Shown piece by piece: positions 12,201-21,480 of a stretch of DNA of 64,000 nucleotides. The number at the start of each line of letters is the position of its first letter. Position 1 is the stretch's first letter. Location of the stretch: the NCBI GenBank assembly GCA_022036555.1, contig CM039130.1:24512519-24576518 (forward strand), given 5' to 3'. Origin of the DNA: Microstegium vimineum (taxonomy: Eukaryota; Streptophyta; Magnoliopsida; Poales; Poaceae). The position numbers and the translations under genes are program-made. Under the pieces are notes generated by a model. It was not told the origin of the DNA. It saw nothing but the letters and a program-made list of their open reading frames with translations, and did no database searches.

Positions 12201-15200
12201 CTCCTCTAGAAGGAGGCCTTCTACAAGTAAGTTTTGTGCTCTATAGTATTTCAATGTAGCTTTTTGCCAACTTATCATGCAAATATGGTGCCTTGCTGAT
12301 GTCAAAGTAAAATGGCAGTACCTCAGAATTTTGGCAGTTGCATATGACAAAACAAAAGAACTGGCTAAGGATTTGCAGTCTATTTGGTTGGGGATTTGGA
12401 TATTGAAGGTATCTCCTGTGTTTAATACAATTTTCATCTTTTGTTGTTACATAATACAAATTCATGCACTTTTGATCATTGAGGTTTCAGGTGTCGTATA
12501 GCTGTCATGCTATTTTGTCTAATTTTTTCTATAAGAGATACACCGTACACGTATTACCATGCTCTGTTTGTATAATGATCTACTAATGGGTGATATTTTA
12601 GATAATACGGGATGCAGTATTACTATGATGTCAAAACTTTAATTCACATTTGTAATGCTATTAACAATTTTGATTACTTTTGACACGGTGGTCATTTGGT
12701 TTGGATGATCTATTGGTTCATCAATTTAGTGATTCACTTTATAGCTCTATGTTTTCCTTTACATTCTGTAAGGCAGCTGCAGATATGTTGATTGACATTA
12801 TGATTCCCTTTCATTGGTTTCTCTTTTAGGTCTCACTGAATCCATATATGTTGCCCACAAAGATGAGTACACAGAATTTGAGCAGGCATCACTCAGGCAG
12901 CTGGTTCAGTCAAAGGTTATACATTTATGGATTGTAGAAAGCAATCATTTCAAGTACTGTTTCTGTAAAAAAATATTTTAGGTGCCTATATTATAAAATT
13001 GAGCTGCTGTGCAGATGGCTGAACTGAGAGCTGAGGCTAAGCAACAGTCTGAGTCAACTGGCTCAATCGGACGCGCAAAAGGAGCATCTTTGACCACATC
13101 ACCGCAGCAACAGATATCAGTTACTGTAGTAACAGAATTCGTTCGCTGGAATGAGGAAGCCATAGCCAGATGCACACTATTGTTTTCTCAGGTTGAATTG
13201 AATCACTGTCTTTCCTGATTCATTACTTTTGCTTATGTCTAGTGATGTCTTATTCTTAATGATTTTGACTATATTGCCTGGCATAAAGGTTGTGAACTTG
13301 AATATCTTGGATCATAGTAGATGCTGGCAGCATAAATAAATCTGTCATTTAAAGTTCAGAAGGTCCTTCGCTTCACTACTATTTTTTTTCAAGTGTTTCC
13401 TAAGTCTTTGATTAGCCCCAGAATTTTAAGCAGTAGGTGTGGTGATCTGAGTAGGGTAGTATTTTTTTTTTCTGTTTTCTGTTTTTTTTCTTTGTATCTG
13501 TTCTCCATTTGTTTTTTCTACTTGCTTCTTTATCTTTCCTTAACATAATGATGGGCAGCTCTCTGCTGGTTCAAGAAGAAAGCAGCAACAGAACTTTTTA
13601 TACATGAATTGTAAATAAGTCCTTGTATCTTGTCAACGCTTTTCTGACTTACTAATTCGAAGTAATATCTTTGCAGCCTACTACTGTTGCAGCTAACGTG
13701 AGATCCATATTTGCATGCTTGCTTGATCAAGTAAGGAACCACAGCTTGGATATAATATAGAAATAAATGCCTTGCAGATGACGAAGTTTTGTTGTAGGTG
13801 AGCCAATACTTAACTGAAGGCTTGGTCGTGCTAGAGAGAGTTTAAATGAGGCTGCAGCTTTGCGGGATAGATATGTCATCGGGACAAGTGTTAGTAGGAG
13901 AGTGGCAGCTGCTGCTGCTTCTGCAGTAAGTTTTCTTTCCTTTTCTTCAGTCTATTGTTCATATTTGACTGCCAAATGCAGCTGTATCAAGAAGTCATCA
14001 TTTTATGGAAAAGTTGTCTGAATTTTAAATATTTGCAGCAAGAGGTGGCAGCTTCAGCTGGTGAGAGTAGCTTTAGATCCTTCATGATTGCCGTGCAGCG
14101 TTGTACCAGTAGCGTAGCTATTCTTCAGCAGGTAATATGCGCTGATAATTATCCATAAAGTTTTGCAACCTTGGCTTCTTGCAAATGAAGTAAATGAACA
14201 ATGCTTGAATTTCTTTGTTTCCTCTGTAGTACTTCTCAAATACCATATCTCGACTCTTGCTACCTGTTGATGGTGCTCATCCATCTGCTTGTGAAGATAT
14301 GGGATCAGCAGTATCAGTAGTTGAGGCTGCTGCTCACAAAGGATTGCTACAATGTATTGATACTGTTATGTCTGAGGTGTGTACCTTTTCTACTTTCCTT
14401 TCCTTATATATATATTGTCTGACCTCATATTAACTGTTCGTGTCTTATTACTCAATTGGTGATGCATAAACGATACTTGTAGGTTGAAAGATTGTTGTCT
14501 TCGGAACAGAAGGCTACAGATTATCGAACACCAGATGATGGAGCTGCACCAGATCATCGGCCAACTAATGCTTGTATAAGGTGATTCTATTCTATCTTTA
14601 AAATTTGGCATGGCCCAATATAACTTGCGTTTGTTTTTTCAGAATTGTAGCCTATCTCTCTCGTGTTCTTGAGGTTGCATTCAGTGCCCTTGAAGGTCTC
14701 AACAAACAGTCCTTTTTGACTGAGCTGGTATGTTACCAATAGTGGCCTTGATTTTTAGATTCCTTTTATGTGAATTACAGCCATGCAAGCAACACTGTTA
14801 TTGAAAACTTATATCCTACAAGACACATTGGAAATGGAACCATTTTGCACTGTAGGACAGTGGTAATGCAAAGTATCTATTAATCCTTCTCGTTACTGCA
14901 AAACAGTGCATCTGGCATTAGGTATTTCTTATGTACTTTATTGCAAGTAGGAAATGGTTAATCCTGGTTACAGGATAGCCTTCTATACACTCCATTAATC
15001 ACAAAACAGAAAGTAAATTACACTGCAGGTCCTACCATATATTTAGGTCCCCAAACTTTTATAATTAGTTCAACTGGATCTGTTGGCATGAAGTTGTTGA
15101 TGCAGCAAAGACATGACAACAACCCTCCTTTAGTGGGCAAGCGATTTGGTGCTTTGTCTGGGCGTTGAAGATAATGCACACTTTTTCTACCTGGTTATGT

Positions 15201-18200
15201 ATTCTCGTGAGCAGTTCCCTGCACCTTTCTTCCACCAGCTCAGGAAGAACTTTGCGTCTTTGCCTTGGTGGAATGTTCGGAAGCATGCTCTTGGTGTTGC
15301 TGGTGGTGGGAGATGTGTCCGCTTGCGTTCCACCTGTTATTGGTGTGCGCTCAGTTGCTTACATAGAATACCTCTTGAGCACCAATTTTTTTTACGAGTG
15401 GCAGATGTCTGTGACTTGTCTAGGTTGCTCATGGGCAGTATAGATGGCCATGCAAGCCGCGGCCCGACAGCTCGGCACGAAGCCCTCTTTTTTGGCCCGG
15501 CATGTGCACGGCACGACCCGGTGGCGAGCAGGCCCGGGCTGGCACGTCCTGATCTATAGGGCCGTGCCTGGGCTGCTGCTTGGGCACGTCATTTAGCCCA
15601 GCCCGGCCTGCTCAATACAGCTAGGCCCAACTTAGGCCCGTTGGATGTCAGCTTCCCATCTAAAAACTGGACCTCTCTCTTCCTCTGTGTTAGAGTAAAT
15701 AGGAATAGTACCACATTGTCTAGCCACATGAGGTGTTAGTCCTATGTATCCTATATAATCAGCCCATGAGGCCCAATGCAATACATCCAATATTCCACCA
15801 ATTATATTCTCCTTCATGGTATCTTTCGCCTAGGTTTAGATCCTAACTCTAGCCGCCGCCGCTTCCGCCGCGCGCCCCCGGTGAGATATATCGATCTTCG
15901 CCGGAGGCGGTGCCCTTGTTTAGGCACCCAATCCTATTGATCTGGCTACCATCGTCGTCGCCACGCAGTAGATCGGGATCTCCCCCTCGTCGACACCTTA
16001 ATTTTCGTTGAATGGAGGCAATTAGATCTCGCCTTGTCCCGTGCCGTCGTGGTGGCGGCCAGGCCGGCCACACTTCCCGACCTTGAGCTGCCATGGAGGC
16101 AGCCTGATCCGACATGTCACTGTCATCGGGCGAATCTACCCATCTCCACCTTCGACCCTGTGCATCCACGACACACCGTGCGCCCCGCGTGGTCTGATTT
16201 AGGCTGGATACACCCGATCCCCTACTGCTGTATTTTTTTGTTTGCTCGATCATTGATCGGGATTGACTCGCGTGTACTACTCCGGCATTGCGCCGATTCC
16301 TACGCGCATCTTCTTCGAGCAATAGGGCTGCAGGCTTGCTGCTGTGTCGCCTCATCGGGCCGCAGCATCGCTGCCCGTGTGTCTGCTTCGCCGTTGCGTC
16401 TACATCGTCGCCCCTGTGCATCAACATTTGTGCTACACAATCTTTGTTGTGTCATTCGTCTACACAACGTCTTCGTCCTGCTGATTGGGTCTTCATCATT
16501 GAGCTGCCACTACCAGCGACGTCGCTGAGCCCTGCTCACCGGCCACCCCTCACGTTGTCGCTGAGCCCTGCTCGCCAACGTGTCCTTTACCGCATTGCTT
16601 CTTCTTAGTCTAGCACAACCACGTCACCACATCATGGTTAGGGGCCCTCTCCCTTGTACGCCCGGTATTGGCAACACCGTCGCGTGCTTTCGTACCCGAC
16701 GCACTGCTGGGTCTGTCAAATCCAGCCAACGGCGCACAGGTGGCTTTACTGCATCGACTTCGGCATCGACCCTCCCGTTCCCACCCCATTTGCTTGATTG
16801 CATTGTCGCCTTTCGACTAAATCTTCGACGGCCGTGACTGCGACGACTTCGGCATCTCCCCCTTCCATGACGATTGCCTTACCGTGTCTCCGTCATCACC
16901 GTGGTGCCCCTTGTGCGCCAACACTTGCAGCTCCATCGACACGGCAAACTTTCCACAATAAAGTTGACCATAGTTTTTGAGGCGTCGCCTAAGCGACAAG
17001 GCGTGGAAGAGGGCTTGGGCGTCGGGGGTGCCACAACCTGCACTGGTATGGCGTCCACCTAATCGAGTTAGGCGTCGCCTAGGAGTAGATTGGCGTCAGG
17101 CGGACGCCTACAGCCCCGCCGCAGACGCCGGATGCCAGTTCTTTGGGGGAAGGGCGCCAAAAGACTGGCCCGCGGGAAATCGACCGCGCGCGTGGGAAGT
17201 AGATACTAGATAGGCCCTTCGCGCGGGAAATTTACCGCACGAGGCCTTTACCGTGGCTGCGAGTGAGGGCGAGGGGAGAAGAGAGAAGGTGGAAGGCAGC
17301 CGGCGTCCGCTTGGTTGCTCCTCTGTTCGTCCACCGGCCGGCCGCCCCTGCCGCGGAGCCGGCTGTGCATCTCCACTTGGCCTCCGCACCTGCTGTGGAG
17401 TCCGCAACTGCTCGTGGAGGCAAAAGCAGCAGGGTCTAGTTTTTTAATTCACCCATATGGCCATATGTCCAGCAGGTTTCAATCGGGATAGAGCTAGATG
17501 GATGAGATTTTGATGCCAATACAACATCTAAAGCAATGGAGATACCCTGTTAGAAAATGAAACCATGTTTGAAAACTGGGCCTCGCACACAAACTATTCA
17601 AGTTGAAGGAACTAAATACCTAGTTTTGCAAGTTTATTAATTTGCTTGAACCACCTTTGTTTGTTAGCACTACTTTAGCAGTATTTTTCAGCGAACGAAC
17701 AGTATTTTCCTCGCAACAAATCAGCATAAGCATTCAGCATAAGCCAAATTTTAGCAAAACTAACAGCACCATATGAATATATTACAAGCGAACAAATGCA
17801 AAATTTTCAGTGAACTGCTACTTACATGCATGCAGTTACTGATATTCATATTAATAATGGGGACTGATGTTTCTGATGTTCTATGCAATATTTATTGCCA
17901 TGCCAAATAATAACTGAGCCGTGCTTTTAGGGAAATCGCTTGCATAAGGGGCTGCTTAATCATTGGCAGAAGTTCACATTTAGTCCCAGGTACTCTGCCA
18001 TTTCAGAACAAATAACTTTCTGTCCCTTTTTTTGGCTTCTGGTTCATAACTATGTCTTCCATTCACGTTTTTCTGGTGTAAAAATTTGTTACTTTATAAT
18101 TTATGTCCATATTTTATCGGCTCAGTTTGATAATATTAGATTCATCACGTGTTTCTTAAACAATAAACCGAGCATAAGAGTTAAGTGATTGGATTACTAC

Positions 18201-19120
18201 ATTGGATAGTTTGTCTTCATTCTGTTTTGTGATCTGTATGGAAATGTCTCTAACTTAATTTAATAAGATAATGTTTTGTCAATCACTCAATATTTCTGCT
18301 TATTGAGCTGTCCAGTAGTGGTTGCTTTAACCCCTCATGTTTTTTTACCATTTAACCTGACGATAAATTGGATATTCAACGTCACTATTCTCAATATTGA
18401 GCTTAGAAAATTTCAGGAATGAATCATTACATAACTGTGCTGTCTAACCTAAAGAAGAATGTTTTCAAGTTTTTGCACTCCTTACTATAGGGATGCTTTT
18501 AGATCGCGCTTCTTCGATATTCGCTGGACATTGGGTACCCAATGGATAGTTGTAGGTTACTATTTTATTTCATTGATGATCACGCTTGCCTTTATCATGT
18601 GGAAATGCATATATTTGCCAATATTTTGATCCACTCCATGAATATATCTTGGCAGAGCCTTGCTTCACAGTGCCTTGTTTGTTTATTGTAGCGGTGGCCT
18701 ACGGTTGAAACGTGACATAACTGAATATGGGGACTTTGTTCGTAGCTTCAATGCCCCCTCCATAGATGAGAAGTTCGAATTGTTGGGAATGTAAGTGTTC
18801 AATGTGTTCTTTTGCCTTGATGCTTTTGTCAAGTCTGCACTAATCTTAACTTGTATCTCATTTTTGCAGTGTGGCGAATGTCTTCATTGTCGCTCCAGAA
18901 AGTTTAGCATCCCTGTTTGAAGGAAGCCCCAGCATCCGAAAGGACGCCTTGAGGTTGTGTCTGCATAGGAAGCAAATGAGGTTTTCCACATTCAGGCATG
19001 ATTTTATTTACCTTTGATCTGACATTGGGGTCTGAATTGCGTTTCAGGTTCATTCAGCTCCGGGATGATTATAAGACGGCGAAAATTGCTTCGATGCTCA
19101 ACAATATCATGTCCGAATGA
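6292..19120 (+). CDS. COG5: Conserved oligomeric Golgi complex subunit 5, 24 exons, two frame breaks
   Basis: The product is a subunit of the COG tethering complex, which acts on the cytosolic face of the Golgi in retrograde vesicle traffic. Exons: 6292-6354, 6457-6657, 6818-6892, 10161-10262, 10398-10448, 10558-10663, 10989-11102, 11178-11269, 11707-11875, 11973-12049, 12131-12226, 12319-12408, 12830-12915, 13015-13191, 13677-13730, 13798-13925, 14039-14131, 14230-14376, 14483-14580, 14643-14727, 17931-17989, 18692-18790, 18870-18953, 19048-19120. All introns are GT/AG. The start ATG sits in CCACCATGC context. The N-terminal third holds the heptad-rich coiled coil usual for COG subunits (IDKRLQNLKKEV, LEKGVDGLFDSFARLDSRI), and the protein ends LNNIMSE. 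The exons sum to 2419 nt. Adding one base in exon 12 (GGGGAT near 12391) and one in exon 16 (near 13823) gives 807 codons, close to known plant COG5. As printed, the frame breaks at both sites. Identity is firm; intactness is not. Confidence 0.9.
7698..7730. repeat. Conserved grass transposon terminus in COG5 intron 3
   Basis: The sequence around TATGCCCGTGCGTTGCAATG is a terminal motif that recurs in many grass DNA transposons. I did not find an inverse partner in the rest of the intron, so only one end is visible. The class is not assigned. Confidence 0.35.
8460..9590 (+). mobile_element. 3' remnant of an L1-type LINE in COG5 intron 3
   Basis: Around 8544-8660 the translation reads as the end of a LINE ORF2 (WDRVDDMILQQDV, then HRWKLTASGEYSSKSAY). 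At 8713-8790 it gives CPFCDQAETVQHILLSC, the zinc-binding motif that follows plant LINE reverse transcriptases. The section between is shortened near 8674, and the frames do not join, so it is dead. The 3' end at 9551-9590 (TTGATGAAATGACAATACAG) resembles common plant LINE tails. A MITE interrupts it at 9053-9416. Confidence 0.65.
9053..9416. mobile_element. MITE inserted in the LINE remnant
   Basis: The left end GGGCGTGATTGGTAGCCT and the complement of the right end GGGCGTGATTGGTACCTT are nearly identical inverted repeats. The adjacent triplets are CTA (9050-9052) and TTA (9417-9419), an imperfect target duplication that suggests PIF/Harbinger. The 364-bp interior has no coding content. LINE sequence resumes on the right, which places this insertion after the LINE. 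Confidence 0.65.
15455..15640. repeat. GC-rich GGCACG/GGCCCG repetitive stretch
   Basis: Short alternating motifs such as GGCACGA, GGCCCGG and AGCCCGGCC recur in both orientations across about 190 bp of COG5 intron 20. Similar sequence is found in degenerate grass DNA transposons. No complete termini were identified. Confidence 0.35.
15688..16975 (+). mobile_element. Short-LTR Copia or TRIM remnant in COG5 intron 20
   Basis: A 129-bp LTR-like unit (15688-15816) begins TGTTAGAGTAAATAGG and ends TTCTCCTTCA. It is followed directly by TGGTATC (15817), the start of an initiator-methionine tRNA primer-binding site, and then by a leader containing TAGGTTTAGATCCTAACTCT. The following 1.1 kb is GC-rich with many short frames but no recognisable gag or pol. 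I found no second LTR in the intron. It is either the left part of a truncated Copia element or a non-autonomous derivative. Confidence 0.5.
16976..17440. repeat. GGCGTCGCCTA-rich palindromic repeat
   Basis: The motif GAGGCGTCGCCTAAGCGACA at 16979 and further copies (TAGGCGTCGCCTAGG near 17069, GGCGTCAGGCGGACGCCTAC near 17092) give many short palindromes. Similar GGCG/CGCC-rich ends occur in the element in the ROS1 intron at 60931. It is probably the left end of a non-autonomous DNA transposon with GC-rich contents. The right end is not clear. Confidence 0.35.
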
Positions 19121-19585
19121 AGAGTGAAGTGGACTGGTAGATCGTGATGTTTGAGTGGCATGCACTTCCCTGGTGCGTATCTAGCGCCTAGCGTTCAAGA
19201 GTGACGCTTTCTCCAGGGTACTCCCAGGTGGACTATTGATGCCATTTGTATAGCTGAGCTTCGAAATTATGTTTATTCTTAGTTCCATTTTTTCTTTTTG
19301 GGCTTGCTCAATTTGAGCTGTACATGTGGTTCAGGCATTTTAGACCTCAGTACTTGTATAAATGCTATGAGAAACTGTTTTTGGGATGCTTACCTGCGAA
19401 AAATTGGAGAAACTGAAATCTATCAGGTATATTTTCCTTGAGATTTTGTTTGAGCAACGAAACCAAAAGAGGAAAAATGCAAAGGAGGTCGCGATGGGAC
19501 GATTTGATGAAAGCAAAAATAATAGTGTGCTGGAAAGATTGATTAGGCCAAGATGTTAGGCGTGCATATATATAGCCAAGGGAAA
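19121..19585 (+). other. COG5 3' untranslated region and flank
   Basis: The sequence after the COG5 stop is AT-rich and contains several possible polyadenylation contexts near 19240-19370. No further coding exon was seen. The exact cleavage site cannot be placed from sequence. Confidence 0.4.
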
Positions 19586-19589
19586 AGTT

Positions 19590-19740
19590 TATGAAAATGC
19601 AATCTCAGTCGATTTCCTTGTCAAGCATCAAGGTCTTGAGCCTTTGGCAATAGTGGGCGATAGAGAGATCGTCCTGGACGAAGCTTCCGAAGGTGGCGTC
19701 TTGTGGTGAGGAATTTAGTTTCCAAGGGAATCTAGACAAC
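19590..19740 (-). pseudogene. Copia-type gag fragment
   Basis: Read on the minus strand, this segment encodes DATFGSFVQDDLSIAHYCQR followed by LKTLMLDKEI. That matches the conserved core of the UBN2-type gag domain of plant Copia elements, and a broken LETKF-like phrase precedes it. There are no neighbouring protease, integrase or reverse transcriptase segments, so it is an isolated fragment. Confidence 0.55.
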
Positions 19741-20197
19741 GTGCAGTAGCTTTAGCTTCATGTCTCTTCAAGGTACACCCGCCGGCCTCCACCGGCCACA
19801 TCATCGGCCCTCCCTCCCTCTCTTCGATCTAGTCCATATCCCAATCCCAGCAAGTACAGCACAAGCAGAACATGGCCGTGATCTCGCAGTGGTTAGAGGA
19901 GTGGAGACTCGACACCTGCGCGTGCTTGGCGTTCCAGCACAAGCAGAACATGGCGTGTTACCTCAAAAGCGTCCTCTTCAATCTCAGGATGTTCTGTGGT
20001 TTTGCCGGAGACCGTATATTTATGCTTATATATGGTACTATATTGCTTGTACGTGGCATATAACATGTTTGTGTGCTTATGAATTTAGATCTTGATCTAG
20101 AAAATGAGCAATTTAAGTGTTTAACTCAACATTGGCAAGATAAAGGGGAAGAATATAAATAGGGGGAGAGATACGATAAGTCTGAAGATCAGAAGGG

Positions 20198-20277
20198 CCA
20201 ATTAAATTTTGATGTACACAAGTACACGGAGCAAGCTCCAATTAAATTTTGATGTACATAAGCACATGAAGCAAGAT
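20198..20277. repeat. 40-bp tandem duplication
   Basis: The 40-bp unit starting CCAATTAAATTTTGATGTAC is present twice in a row (20198-20237 and 20238-20277) with a few substitutions. Confidence 0.8.
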
Positions 20278-20446
20278 CATGAACTTGATTGTTGCATTTG
20301 ATACTAGTGATTTGTGCGCACATGGGCACGAGTAGAGCCACTTCATTTATTTTGGTTTTCCACGAAGTATAAGAATGTAACTATGTGCATCCAATATTAT
20401 GACCAGGTTTATAAAGAAACTGGCAATAAGAGTAGGATCATTTTCT

Positions 20447-20534
20447 AGCACAAGCAACAAAAACTTTGGGCTAAGCCATTGGCCACCACAAGCACAAGCA
20501 ACAAAAACTTTGGGGTAAGCCATTGGTCACCACA
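20447..20534. repeat. 44-bp tandem duplication
   Basis: The 44-bp unit starting AGCACAAGCAACAAAAACTT is present twice (20447-20490 and 20491-20534). The copies differ at only a couple of positions, for example GGGCTAAG against GGGGTAAG. Confidence 0.8.
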
Positions 20535-21465
20535 ACATTCACAGATTGGTTGATGAAGTTTATATGCCAACTGGTACACAGAAGTTCATATGTTATCAAG
20601 CTCATATATTGCATGGATAAATATGGATATTATAACGATTGTTTGGTAAGTCCATATCCCAGCAAGTACAGACTTTACATCACACATAAGGCGTCCCTCA
20701 GCTCTGTTAGCAGTATGTGGAATGCGATTGTCCAGACCAATCAAGGTTGCAATTCCTAAACTAGAATGAACATCAGTGTCAGTTAAACATATATAGAGGA
20801 AGAGTAAAGAGTAATTCTTTTCCTGATTTGAAACAGCAACGGTACTATGCTAGACAGATGTAGTGCATGTCCAAAAGCATCCCAAGAGATCTTATTTTCA
20901 TATTTCCATAGAAAAATATAGATGTGTCTTAAAAATTATTATTTTTTCCTAGATGAATCAATAGTGATATTAAAAGTCTGATATAGTTTCCATGAACGTG
21001 ATTTTATTTTGTTGGTTAGATGGAGATAATTAATGGAGGTAGAGAACTAACCTGATCGGTTCTGTCCGGAATTGAGGAAGCTTTAAGTTAGGGTTCTTTG
21101 TGCCTAGGTGAACCTGCAACACCCATGTAAACTTTAATTGGACAACCATTGTCTGGTGACTGCCCTAACCTACACGCTATGGCACTGAAAGGATCAAGAT
21201 TTCACCATTGTAGCTTGTGGTTCAGGGGGGGGGGGCAACTTGCTGCGGAGGAACACGTTCACTGGAACTGAGTCGAGCTGACCGACGAAGGGTAGACATC
21301 TTTATCCATGACAAAGATAGAGATAGATTAGAACAACATTTTCACAATAGAATAAGTCAAGTATAGCAAAAACAATTTGAGAAAATATATATGCAAGGAC
21401 GTATGCATGAAAAGAGAAGCTAAGAAGACCATTCTAACTAGGTTTGCGTCCTACAGTCAACACTT

Positions 21466-21477
21466 GCTTTGATACCA
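21466..21477 (-). other. Primer-binding site, initiator-Met tRNA type
   Basis: On the minus strand this reads TGGTATCAAAGC, one base from the TGGTATCAGAGC commonly used by plant LTR retrotransposons. It lies three bases from the LTR end at 21481. It fixes the orientation of that LTR: the element's interior lay to the left. Confidence 0.6.
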
Positions 21478-21480
21478 ATT

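Larger units (their letters stand above)
19741..21465. other. Degenerate repetitive flank, no gene recognised
   Basis: This stretch contains small direct repeats. The 20-bp phrase CAGCACAAGCAGAACATGGC occurs at 19857 and 19935, and a CATATCCCAGCAAGTACAG-like phrase occurs near 19835 and 20652. A 63-codon frame at 19872-20063 has no recognised domain. If the LTR at 21481 is oriented as inferred, the right part would be the element's internal leader, but no gag motif was seen. Confidence 0.4.

Noticed and set aside
12277..12501. Uninterrupted frame through COG5 exon 12 into its intron
   Set aside because: The exon border GT at 12409 and resumption of the conserved reading at 12830 explain it better. 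The open extension arises from the one-base frame break.
15849..16608. Frames of 106-192 codons in COG5 intron 20
   Set aside because: They overlap on opposite strands, lie in a retrotransposon-derived leader and show no domain.
19872..20063. 63-codon frame starting MAVISQWLEEW
   Set aside because: It contains a repeated 20-bp phrase and no recognisable family. There is no transcript evidence, so it is not called a gene.
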